Of a stretch of 64,000 nucleotides of DNA, positions 26,221 through 34,256 are shown piece by piece. The stretch lies in assembly GCA_035549075.1 (NCBI GenBank), contig DASZRT010000032.1, forward strand, positions 62,001 to 126,000, in the 5' to 3' direction. Within the stretch, counting starts at the first letter, position 1, and the number at the start of each line of letters is the position of its first letter. The translations under genes were made by a program, and so were the position numbers. This DNA is from DASZFV01 sp035549075 (GTDB lineage: Bacteria; Myxococcota_A; Polyangia; Fen-1088). The notes beneath the pieces are model-generated. The model saw nothing but the letters and a program-made list of their open reading frames with translations, did no database searches and had not been told where the DNA came from.

Positions 26221-27153
26221 ATGGGCGAGCCGCTGCCTCAACGCACGCGTGTGACCGCGGTCGAGGTGCCGCGGCGCGGGTTGTTGCGCCGGCGGTCGAA
26301 CCGGCGCGTGCTCGTCGTGAAGCGCTCGCCGCTCGTGTGGTTCGGCGAGGTGGCCAAGGCGGTCGCGTCGCGGCTCGCCGTGCTCGGCAAGCTCGTCGTC
26401 GTGTGCGCGTTGGTCGCGGGCGCGGTCTACGGCGGGCGCGCGCTCGTGCGCCACGTCGTCGCGTCGCCGCGCTTCGACCTGCGCGAGATCCGCGCCGACG
26501 CGACCCTGCACATCTCGCACGACGACGTCGTCGAGCTGTCGGGCCTCTCGCCGGGCGACCACCTGCTGGCGATCGACACCGACGCCGTCGCGGCGCGCGT
26601 CGCGGCGCACCCGTGGGTCGCGAGCGTGCGCGTGCGGCGCCAGCTGCCGTCGGCGCTCGCGATCGACGTCGTCGAGCGGCGCGCGGCGGCGACGGCGCTG
26701 CTCGGCACGCTGTACCTGCTCGACGAGACGGGCCGCCCGTTCAAGCGCGCGACGCTCGAGGAGGCCGACGGCCTACCCATCGTCACGGGCCTCTCGCGCG
26801 AGCAGTACACGCTGGCGCGCAACGCGAGCGAGGCCGCCTTCCGCGAGGGCCTGAGCCTCCTCGCCGCGTACCGCGCCGTCGATTCTCTGTCCGCCGCGCA
26901 CGGTCCGTCGAGCCGCCCCGCGCTCTCGGAGATTCACATCGATCCGCGCGCGGGCTTCTCGCTCGTGTTCTACGACGGCGGCGGCGAAGTCTTGCTCGGC
27001 CGCGGCGATTGGGCCGGCAAGCTCGCGCGCCTCGACGAGATCCTGGGCGCGCTCGGCCCGCGCGGCGCGAGCGCGCTGCGGGCCGTGCACCTCGACGGCC
27101 CCACGCACGATCGAGTGACGGTGCGCCTCGCGGCGACGCCCTCACCCGGTTAG
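26221..27153 (+). CDS. ftsQ: Cell division protein FtsQ
   Basis: 310 aa from ATG 26221 (GTG 26215 also possible). A basic cytoplasmic N-terminus (RRGLLRRRSNRR) is followed by one membrane span (about 58-78) and a POTRA domain starting FDLREIRADATLHISHDDVV. It has the conserved LSPGDHLLAIDTDAVAARVAAHPWV and the beta-domain start VRRQLPSALAIDVVERRA. FtsQ recruits FtsB/FtsL to the septum. Its TAG overlaps the TAA of the convergent dehydratase gene in TTAG, so ftsA and ftsZ do not follow here. Confidence 0.93.
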   Translation: MGEPLPQRTRVTAVEVPRRGLLRRRSNRRVLVVKRSPLVWFGEVAKAVASRLAVLGKLVVVCALVAGAVYGGRALVRHVVASPRFDLREIRADATLHISHDDVVELSGLSPGDHLLAIDTDAVAARVAAHPWVASVRVRRQLPSALAIDVVERRAAATALLGTLYLLDETGRPFKRATLEEADGLPIVTGLSREQYTLARNASEAAFREGLSLLAAYRAVDSLSAAHGPSSRPALSEIHIDPRAGFSLVFYDGGGEVLLGRGDWAGKLARLDEILGALGPRGASALRAVHLDGPTHDRVTVRLAATPSPG

Positions 27154-28886
27154 TGGTTGCCGCGGAAGACGCGCGCGCCGCTGCCGCCCACGAGGAAGTC
27201 GAGGTCGGCGCCGCGGTCGGCCTGCTGCACGTGATCGAGGTAGAGCTTGAGGTACCCGCGTGGCTCGTGTGGTGCGGGCGGCGTCCAGCGCGCGCGGCGG
27301 CGCGCGAGCTCGTCGTCGGCGACGTCGAGGTGCAACCTGCGCGCTTCGACGTCGAGCTCGATGACGTCGCCCGTCTCGACGAGCGCGAGCGGCCCGCCCG
27401 CCGCTGACTCCGGCGCCACCTGCACGACGACCGTCCCCGCGGCCGTGCCGCTCATGCGCGCGTCGGAGAGGCGCACCATGTCCGTCACGCCGCGCGCGAG
27501 CAGCTTCTTCGGCAGCGAGAGCAGCCCCACCTCCGGAAAGCCCGGGTAGCCGCGCGGCCCGCAGTTCTTGAGCACCAGCACCGATTCGGGCCCGACCTCG
27601 AGCGCGGGATCGTCGATGCGCCGATCGTAGTCGTCGATGTCGGCGAACACGACGGCGGGCCCGCGGTGCTTCATGAGCGCGGGCGTCGCCGCCGACGGCT
27701 TGATGAGCGCGCCACCCGGCGCGAGGTTGCCCATGAGCACGGCGATCCCGCCGCGCGGCTTGAAGGGCGCGTCGGCCGTGAAGATGACGTCGCGGTTCCA
27801 GCAGGGCGCGTCGGCGATCTCCTCGCCGAGCGTCCGCCCCGTGACCGTGAGCGCGCCGCCGTGCAGGCGCGGCGCGAGCTCGCGCAGCAGCGCCGCGAGG
27901 CCGCCCGCGTAGAAGAAGTCCTCCATGAGGTGCTTCCCCGAAGGCACGAGGTTCGCGAGGCACGGCACGTCGCGGCCCAGCCGATCCCAGTCGTCGAGCG
28001 ACAGCGGCACGCCGAGGCGCCCCGCGATCGCCAGCAGGTGCACGACGGCGTTGGTCGAGCCGCCGAGGCCCGCGTTGGTGACGATCGCGTTCTCGAACGC
28101 CGCGCGCGTCAGGATGTGCGAGAGGCGCACGTCGTCCTTGACGAGCCCGACGATGCGGCGGCCCGCGAGGTGCGCCAGCGTGCTCCGCCGCGCGTCGGGC
28201 GCCGGGATCGCCGCGTTGCCCGGCAGCGCGACGCCCATCGCCTCGCACAGCGCCGCCATGGTCGACGCCGTGCCCATTGTCATGCACGAGCCCGCCGAGC
28301 GCGCCATGCACGCCTCGGCGTCGCGCGCGTCCGCAAGGGTGATCTCGCCCGTCTTCAGCTGATCGCCCAGCTTCCACAGCATCGTGCCCGAGCCGACGTC
28401 GCGGCCGCGCCACTTGCCGTTGAGCATGGGCCCGCCCGACACGAAGATCGCCGGCAGATCGCAGCTGGCCGCGCCCATGAGCAGCGCGGGCGTCGTCTTG
28501 TCGCAGCCGCCCAGCAAGATGACGCCGTCGATCGGGTTCGCGCGGATCGACTCCTCGACGTCCATGCTCGCGAGGTTGCGGAACAGCATCGTCGACGGGC
28601 GCATGAGGCTCTCGCCCAGGCTCATCACGGGGAACTCGAGCGGGAAGCCGCCCGCCTCCCACACGCCGCGCTTCACGCGCTCGGCGAGCGCGCGCAGGTG
28701 GCCGTTGCACGGCGTGAGCTCCGACCACGTGTTGCAGATGCCGATGACGGGCCGGCCGTCGAACACGTCGTCGGGCACGCCCTGGTTCTTCAGCCAGCTG
28801 CGGTGAAGGATGCCCTCGCGCCCCGGGGCGTCGAACCACGCCGCGCTCCGCAGCCGGCGCCTGCCGCCCTTTGAGTCGTCCGCCAC
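27150..28886 (-). CDS. IlvD/Edd family sugar-acid dehydratase, arabinonate dehydratase-like
   Basis: 578 aa from GTG 28886. Fe-S dehydratase with cluster cysteines in TPCNGHL, GGCDKTTP and SAGSCMTMGTAST. Segments such as LHRSWLKNQGVPDDVFDGRP, ICNTWSELTPCNGHLRALAE, GVWEAGGFPLEFPV and the C-terminal HVQQADRGADLDFLVG follow the L-arabinonate (and related pentonate/hexonate) dehydratases rather than dihydroxyacid dehydratase. Expected reaction: aldonate to 2-keto-3-deoxy-aldonate. There are no other catabolic genes beside it, but lactonases and a KDPG aldolase lie 22-31 kb downstream. Substrate is inferred. Confidence 0.85.
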   Translation of the reverse strand: MADDSKGGRRRLRSAAWFDAPGREGILHRSWLKNQGVPDDVFDGRPVIGICNTWSELTPCNGHLRALAERVKRGVWEAGGFPLEFPVMSLGESLMRPSTMLFRNLASMDVEESIRANPIDGVILLGGCDKTTPALLMGAASCDLPAIFVSGGPMLNGKWRGRDVGSGTMLWKLGDQLKTGEITLADARDAEACMARSAGSCMTMGTASTMAALCEAMGVALPGNAAIPAPDARRSTLAHLAGRRIVGLVKDDVRLSHILTRAAFENAIVTNAGLGGSTNAVVHLLAIAGRLGVPLSLDDWDRLGRDVPCLANLVPSGKHLMEDFFYAGGLAALLRELAPRLHGGALTVTGRTLGEEIADAPCWNRDVIFTADAPFKPRGGIAVLMGNLAPGGALIKPSAATPALMKHRGPAVVFADIDDYDRRIDDPALEVGPESVLVLKNCGPRGYPGFPEVGLLSLPKKLLARGVTDMVRLSDARMSGTAAGTVVVQVAPESAAGGPLALVETGDVIELDVEARRLHLDVADDELARRRARWTPPAPHEPRGYLKLYLDHVQQADRGADLDFLVGGSGARVFRGNH

Positions 28887-28952
28887 GGCGGCAGTGTATC
28901 GAAGCCGCCGCGCGGTTGGCATCGGCGTTGCTGGTTCGACGCCCCGCGCACC

Positions 28953-29561
28953 ATGGACCTCCCTCCTTCCCCGTTCGGCGGCCCCGTTCCCGTGGTTCGG
29001 CCGCTCGACCCTGATCGCAATGTCCCGATCGCGTCGCGCGCGCCAACCCGCATCGTCCGCGAGCCCGACGTCCTCGCGCGCGTGACGCTCGCTTTCTTCA
29101 CCGTCGCCGTCGCCGCGTGGATCGTCCTCTCGTGGACGGGCTACCGCGGCGACTACGTCGGCGCGCAGCAGGCGTGGCACCGCGGCGCGCACAACCTCGT
29201 CGAGATCACGCTCGTGCGCGAGGACGAGACGAAGCTCGCCTGCGCGTCCGGCGTGTCGCTGGGCGCGCTCGCCTGCGCGTTCGACGGCGACCGCCACCCC
29301 CGCGCCGTCGCGCCGCCCGACCCGGACTTGCTGCGGCCGTACTCGACGACGGGCGGCGACGTGATCGTGGGGGCGGGCTTGTGGAGTGCGGCGACGTTGC
29401 GGCGCCCGCTGCCGGCCGAGCGCTTCACCGTCGTGTGCGACTTCGAGGTCGTCGACCTCGTGCGCTCGCTGTCCCTTCGTTGGGCGCCGGACGCGGCGTT
29501 CGACGCCGCGACGAAGAGCCTGCCCGTGGGACGCCTCACCGGCTGCACGGTCCCGCCGTGA
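28953..29561 (+). CDS. Single-pass membrane protein of unknown function
   Basis: 202 aa. A cytoplasmic Pro/Arg-rich N-terminus of about 42 residues precedes one clear membrane span (VTLAFFTVAVAAWIVLSW, about 44-61) and an extracytoplasmic domain of about 140 residues with three Cys. I do not recognise the family. Its stop overlaps the GTG of the PMT-type glycosyltransferase, so the two are very likely translated together and may act together in protein or lipid glycosylation. Confidence 0.65.
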   Translation: MDLPPSPFGGPVPVVRPLDPDRNVPIASRAPTRIVREPDVLARVTLAFFTVAVAAWIVLSWTGYRGDYVGAQQAWHRGAHNLVEITLVREDETKLACASGVSLGALACAFDGDRHPRAVAPPDPDLLRPYSTTGGDVIVGAGLWSAATLRRPLPAERFTVVCDFEVVDLVRSLSLRWAPDAAFDAATKSLPVGRLTGCTVPP

Positions 29562-30817
29562 GCGAGTCGTGGCGGCGGCTCTCGCGCGCCGAGCGCGTCA
29601 CGACGATCGCGCTCGTCGTCATGATCGCGGGCGGCGTCGCGCTGCGGCTGTGGAACGTGGGCTTTCCCACGAAGATGCAGTTCGACGAAGACCACTTCGT
29701 CTTGAACGCGCGCGCCTACCTCACGCACGGAGACGACGGCAACAACCACCCGCCCCTAGGCAAGCTGGCGATCGCCGTCGGCATGCTCGCGTTCGGCGAC
29801 GACTCGCTCGGGTGGCGCGCCGCCTCGGTCGCGTGGGGCTTGCAGACGATCATCCTCGCGGCGGCGCTCGCGCGCGAGCTGTTCGACGATCGGCGCGCCG
29901 GCCTCTTCGCCGCGGCGTTCGTCGCCGCCGACGGGTTCTTCATCGCGTACTCGCGCTCGGCCGTGCTCGACGGCGGGCTCGCGTGCCTCGTGCTGTGGAG
30001 CGTGCTCGCGGCGGCGTGCGCGCGCTCGTGGCGCGGCGTGCTCGCGAGCGCCGTGCTCGTCGGGCTCGCAGCCTCGGTGAAATGGAGCGGCGGCTTCGCC
30101 GTCGTGCCCGCGGCCGTCGCCTTGGTGTGGCGGCGCCGCGTGCCGAAGCGCGCGCTGCTGCTCTTCGGCCTGGCGCCGATCGTCCACCTCGGGCTGTGGA
30201 CGGCGGCGCTGCGCCTCACGGGCCACGCGGCCGATCCGGCGGCGCTGCTCGCGGTCATGCGCCGCGCGCTGCAGAGCCACGTCGACAACGGGCACCTCTC
30301 GCACGGCGTCGCCTCGCGCTGGTGGAGCTGGCCCATCTTCTGGCGGCCCATCGTCATCAAGGACGCCACGCACGGCGTCTGGCACCACTACGCGTCGTGC
30401 GTCGGGAACCCGCTGCTGTTCTTGGGCGCGGCGCTCACGTGTGCCGGTGTCATCGGTGCCGCGATCGTTTCTCTGCGCTCACAGCTGGCGCGGGCGTTTC
30501 TCTGCGCCTTCGACGGCGGCTCGGGCTTCGTGCGGGCGTGCGGCGTGCTCGTCGTCGGCTGGCTCGCGCTCATCGCGCCGTGGACGGGGCCGCGCTCGTA
30601 CACGTTCATCTATCACTACCTGCCGTCGTACGGCTTCGCGCTCGTGCTGCTCGCGGGCGTCGTCGCGCGCCTCGAGCGCCGCTGGCCCGCGCGCGTCGCG
30701 TACTTCGCGTGCAGCGTGCTGGTCGTGGCCGCGTTCTACGCGCCCGTGTGGGCCGAGCTGCCGATCTCGGCCGAGGCCGCCGTTTGGCGCCTGCCGTTTC
30801 CGCTATGGCGGCCTTAG
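29558..30817 (+). CDS. PMT/ArnT-like (GT39/83) membrane glycosyltransferase
   Basis: 419 aa from GTG, overlapping the upstream stop. It is highly hydrophobic with about nine to eleven spans. The N-terminal loop MQFDEDHFVLNARAYL has the catalytic-type acidic residues of GT-C enzymes, followed by NNHPPLGKLAIAVG, a PMT signature. Other parts (FFIAYSRSAVLDG, WSGGFAVVPA, TFIYHYLPSYGF) also match dolichyl-phosphate-mannose-protein mannosyltransferases. It probably moves a sugar from a polyprenyl-phosphate donor to a protein or lipid in the periplasm. The stop overlaps that of the convergent lipoprotein (TTAG). Confidence 0.85.
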   Translation: MSESWRRLSRAERVTTIALVVMIAGGVALRLWNVGFPTKMQFDEDHFVLNARAYLTHGDDGNNHPPLGKLAIAVGMLAFGDDSLGWRAASVAWGLQTIILAAALARELFDDRRAGLFAAAFVAADGFFIAYSRSAVLDGGLACLVLWSVLAAACARSWRGVLASAVLVGLAASVKWSGGFAVVPAAVALVWRRRVPKRALLLFGLAPIVHLGLWTAALRLTGHAADPAALLAVMRRALQSHVDNGHLSHGVASRWWSWPIFWRPIVIKDATHGVWHHYASCVGNPLLFLGAALTCAGVIGAAIVSLRSQLARAFLCAFDGGSGFVRACGVLVVGWLALIAPWTGPRSYTFIYHYLPSYGFALVLLAGVVARLERRWPARVAYFACSVLVVAAFYAPVWAELPISAEAAVWRLPFPLWRP

Positions 30818-31830
30818 GGCGCGGTCGCGCCGCAGCCGATGCGCGCGTGGCTCACGCGGACATCATCAATCCAGACGTCGGCGAGCGTGGGCGTCGGGTG
30901 GTACTGCAGGACGCCGATCGACACGAGCGAGAACGTCGGTGGCTTGCGATCGGAGAAGTCGCTCTTCTGTTCGGGAAGCTCGACGCCGTCGACCCAGACG
31001 CGCCGGTGCGTCGTCGTCGCGTCGCCGCCCTGCATGAGCTCGAGGCACGTCCACGTCTTCGGCACGACGCGCGTGTCGGAGCGCGGCCCGAACTCCGTGA
31101 ACGTCGGGCCGTGCGCGTGCACGTCGGGCCCGTCGCCGTAGTACTCCGAGTACCCGAGCCATTGCTTGTCGCCCGCCGAGCCGAGCCCCGCCTCGACGAA
31201 GCCGAGATCGTTGTTCCCCGTCGCGAGCAGGTAGGCCATGTGAAAGCCGCCCATCTGATCGGCGGGAAGATCGGGATCGAAGTAGATCCACGCCCGCGTG
31301 TAGAAGGTGTTGTCCTTCGCCGGGAAGGTGACGGCGTCGGTGATCTGCGCCGTTTGCTGGCCGCCCGCTTTCAGCTTCACGTGCAGCGCGAACGCCGAGC
31401 CGTTCCGCGTGTGCGCGCCGTCGACGACGATCGACGCGCCGCCGCTCGCGTGCTGCCCCCAGATTTTCGGATCGAGCGCGCCGCTCTCGAAGTCTTCGCA
31501 CAGCTCCGTGCCCGAGGTCGTGCAGGTGGACGCTGGGGAGTCGTGCGCGACGTCGGCGACGGCGTCCGGTGCGCTCGCGTCGTGGGCGCCGCCGCTGCCG
31601 CCCGTCGCCGTCGCACCGCCGTTCGCGTCCGGCGACGCGCCGCCCGTCGCGGCGTCGAGCACCTCGCCGCCCGTGCCGCCCGTCTGGCCGCCCGTCGCGA
31701 CGACGCCGCCCGCGCCGACGACGCCACCGGTCGGCGTCGCGCCGCCGGTGCCGCCGATTTTCTCCCCGCCCGCGCAAGCCGCGCCCGCGAGGAGCGCCCC
31801 CGCGAGCATCACCGCCGAGAGCTTCGCCAT
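30814..31830 (-). CDS. Secreted lipoprotein with Cip1/polysaccharide-lyase-like jelly-roll domain
   Basis: 338 aa from ATG 31830, which has GGAG at good spacing (ATG 31836 is the alternative). The signal ends in a lipobox-like LAGAAC (Cys19). A Gly/Thr/Ala-rich linker (about 20-90, with repeated GGATxTGG) is followed by a folded domain starting ELCEDFESGALDPKIWG, typical of Cip1-like or concanavalin-type carbohydrate-active proteins in Myxococcota. Four Cys are spread over the domain. It probably binds or cleaves a polysaccharide at the cell surface; activity is inferred. Confidence 0.65.
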   Translation of the reverse strand: MAKLSAVMLAGALLAGAACAGGEKIGGTGGATPTGGVVGAGGVVATGGQTGGTGGEVLDAATGGASPDANGGATATGGSGGAHDASAPDAVADVAHDSPASTCTTSGTELCEDFESGALDPKIWGQHASGGASIVVDGAHTRNGSAFALHVKLKAGGQQTAQITDAVTFPAKDNTFYTRAWIYFDPDLPADQMGGFHMAYLLATGNNDLGFVEAGLGSAGDKQWLGYSEYYGDGPDVHAHGPTFTEFGPRSDTRVVPKTWTCLELMQGGDATTTHRRVWVDGVELPEQKSDFSDRKPPTFSLVSIGVLQYHPTPTLADVWIDDVRVSHARIGCGATAP

Positions 31831-31930
31831 GGCCATCTCCGTAGAGACGTCGGCTCGTGTCTCGACAGGCACGTTTCTTCGACCCACCGACGCAACTCGA
31901 CGCGCCGGTGGTAGATAAGTCGCGGCGGCG

Positions 31931-32977
31931 ATGGCGATCCGGGCGAACAGTGGGCAAAGGCGGTCGAGCGTCTTGGTGACGATCGTGGTTTTTCTGGCGA
32001 GCGCTTCGGCGTGCGTCGTCCCTCGCGACACGCCGCTCGATTCGTCGGCCGACGCACCAACCGAGGTCGCGCTCGAAGGGCCGCAAGCATTCGACGCCCC
32101 TGATTCGAGCGCCGCCGACGCACCAGCGACGGATCGCGAGACAACCGACGCTCCATCGACATCGACCGGCGATGCGGCGATCGACATTTCCGACGTGCCT
32201 GTCGACGCCACCGTCGACACGGCCATGGACGCACCAGCTTGCCAAGGCGGCTATCGGACGTGCCCGGGCTCGACCGCCTGCATTCGAACCGCCCCCGCCG
32301 CGTGCTGTGCCGACAAAGAGTGCCCCTCCGCGAAGCCTTCCTGCGTCGACAACGTCTGCAAGGCGCGCGCGCTCAACGACTCATGCTCGGCCGACACCGA
32401 GTGCGGCAGCGGCCACTGCGCCCCGACCGCATCCGGCGCGACGACGAAGGTCTGCTGCAGCACCGCCTGCGACGGCCCCTGCAACGCCAGCTGCGCCGGC
32501 GGCACCTGCGAGCACAAACCGTTCAGGACGTCCTGCGGCGAGATCGACAACAACGATTATGCTCCGCGGTTCTACCTGTGTGACGGCAATGGAAATTGCA
32601 ATCCACCGGTATTCCCATGTGGAACGGGAAGTTCGTGCGCCGCGAAGAGCGACGTCGCTTGCTGCGGCGACCCCAACAACAATCTTCGACCCGCCTGCTT
32701 GCCGCCGGCGACCTGTGCGCAGGGAGCGGGCAACTTTGCCCAGAATTGCCGAGCGACGATAGATTGTCCGGTGGGCAACTTCTGTTGCGTCATCCAAAAC
32801 CTGGACGTGCAGCTCACTGCGTGTTCAGCAAATTGCCAGACTTACGCACCCGCAGAGTGGGATTCAACGGCCTACGCCCACGGCCAGTCCTGTGACTATT
32901 TGAGGGATTCGAGTTGTCCCGCAGGGCAGCACTGCGGCGTCGCGAACGACTACACGGGGATCAGCTTGTGTGAGTAG
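31931..32977 (+). CDS. Cys-rich surface lipoprotein
   Basis: 348 aa. Signal with lipobox LASASAC (Cys28). An Ala/Asp/Ser/Thr-rich spacer (30-102, many DAP repeats) leads into a domain with about 35 Cys in patterns such as CCADKECPS, CVDNVC, DTECGSGHC, CCSTACDGPCNASC. This is a common Myxococcota surface module with EGF-like disulfide-rich repeats. Function unknown. The later part (from about 32540) is noticeably less GC-rich than its neighbours. It is divergent from the Cip1-like lipoprotein, and its 3' end overlaps the next convergent gene by 17 bp. Confidence 0.72.
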   Translation: MAIRANSGQRRSSVLVTIVVFLASASACVVPRDTPLDSSADAPTEVALEGPQAFDAPDSSAADAPATDRETTDAPSTSTGDAAIDISDVPVDATVDTAMDAPACQGGYRTCPGSTACIRTAPAACCADKECPSAKPSCVDNVCKARALNDSCSADTECGSGHCAPTASGATTKVCCSTACDGPCNASCAGGTCEHKPFRTSCGEIDNNDYAPRFYLCDGNGNCNPPVFPCGTGSSCAAKSDVACCGDPNNNLRPACLPPATCAQGAGNFAQNCRATIDCPVGNFCCVIQNLDVQLTACSANCQTYAPAEWDSTAYAHGQSCDYLRDSSCPAGQHCGVANDYTGISLCE

Positions 32978-34190
32978 AGCGTTGACCACGTAGGACGCGC
33001 CGCTTCGCGCGGCGCGCACGAAGTGCGAGCGCGATCAATGAGGCAGCGGAGAACCACAGCGGTCGCTCCGGTCCACTTGAGCCGCTAATCGCACAACCAG
33101 AACCTCCGCCGCTCCTCGTGCCCGATGAGCCGCCGCCGCCTGCCGCGCCACCTGCGGCCGTCGCACCGCCCTCGCCGACTGAGCTGCCCGCGGAACCACC
33201 GGTGCTTCCGGTCGCGCCGCCTGAGCTGCCCGTCGAACCAGCGGCGCTCCCCGTCGTGCCGCCTGTCGTCGTCGACCCACCGTCGCCCGTCGTGCCACCG
33301 CTCGCGGCTGCGCCACCAGCGCCTGTGCTGCCGCCGTTTCCCGCGGTGCCGCCGCCGTCGCTGCCGCCAGTTGCGCCTCCATCGGGAGTGCCGTCCGTCG
33401 GTGCGCCGATTTTGATGTCGGATTGCGCATCGGCCTCGATGAAGTCGTCGAAGTAAATCGTCTCGGTGTACGGCTGCGTGAGGACGCGGTGGAGGCCGGT
33501 TAGAAAGTAGAGGTCGTTGGCGTTCGGCTTGGTCTTGTGCTTGTACCCCGTGACGACTTGTTGACCGTCGAGCCAGAAGTCGACGAGGCCCTTTGTCGCG
33601 TCCTGTGACCAGTGGAAGTGAATCGCGATCTGGTGCCAGTGGCCGGGCGTGAAGTCGCCGGACCAGATGTGAACAGAGCCGAGATTCGCGCCGTTCGACT
33701 CGATGCCGAGGTTGATCGTCGTGCCGCCGCCCGTCTTCGGCTCGAACCAGATGTCGAACCAGTTCAGGCTGTTCGTGGTCTCGAACATGCCGAATTCGTC
33801 GCGCGTCTGCGCATCGGCGGCGAGGTAGTAGTGGCCGGACAAGTACATGTCCTTTCCTTCGCCGGTGAGCGTGCTGTTGTGGCGGACGTCGATGCGATCC
33901 TGGTAGTACTGACCGTAAATATCGTCTGGGTGAACCGTGAGCTTGCACGCCAGGTTGCCGGAGTAGACCCGCTCGCCGAGGACCTCGGCTTCGAGGCGTC
34001 CGTTAAACTCGACCATGGAGCCGACGTTGAACTCGACACCCGGGGCGCCGCTTCCACAAGGGTCGCCGCTCTTGTTCTTCTCGAAGCCTGCCGTCCACAC
34101 GACGGTCGCGTGTGCGGATCTCGCGGCTCCTACGGCGAGCACGGACGTGGCGAGGGCGAGGGCCAGGCGGGGGCGCGCGGTGGTCTTCAT
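32961..34190 (-). CDS. Secreted polysaccharide-lyase-like protein with MYXO-CTERM-type tail
   Basis: 409 aa from ATG 34190. A signal peptide ends near ARSAHA. Residues 30-250 form a beta-jelly-roll domain resembling heparin/alginate-lyase (PL20-like) folds: HWHQIAIHFHWSQDATKGLV, VDFWLDGQQVVTGYKHK, TIYFDDFIEAD. A Gly/Ser/Thr linker of about 100 residues follows. The C-terminus has GSGCAISG, a hydrophobic segment (LWFSAASLIALAL) and the basic cluster RARRAKRR, the arrangement of MYXO-CTERM surface-anchoring signals. It is probably displayed on the outer surface after proteolytic sorting. Confidence 0.7.
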   Translation of the reverse strand: MKTTARPRLALALATSVLAVGAARSAHATVVWTAGFEKNKSGDPCGSGAPGVEFNVGSMVEFNGRLEAEVLGERVYSGNLACKLTVHPDDIYGQYYQDRIDVRHNSTLTGEGKDMYLSGHYYLAADAQTRDEFGMFETTNSLNWFDIWFEPKTGGGTTINLGIESNGANLGSVHIWSGDFTPGHWHQIAIHFHWSQDATKGLVDFWLDGQQVVTGYKHKTKPNANDLYFLTGLHRVLTQPYTETIYFDDFIEADAQSDIKIGAPTDGTPDGGATGGSDGGGTAGNGGSTGAGGAAASGGTTGDGGSTTTGGTTGSAAGSTGSSGGATGSTGGSAGSSVGEGGATAAGGAAGGGGSSGTRSGGGSGCAISGSSGPERPLWFSAASLIALALRARRAKRRVLRGQRSTHTS

Positions 34191-34256
34191 GGTGCTCCCG
34201 GATGCGGGTGAGGGCACAAACGGCTCAGGCGCCTAGCGGCGCGACGTCCGATCATT

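Noticed and set aside
27142..29046. 634-codon reverse frame in a second phase over the dehydratase gene
   Set aside because: The phase ending at 27150 holds all Fe-S and family motifs; the other is a shadow.
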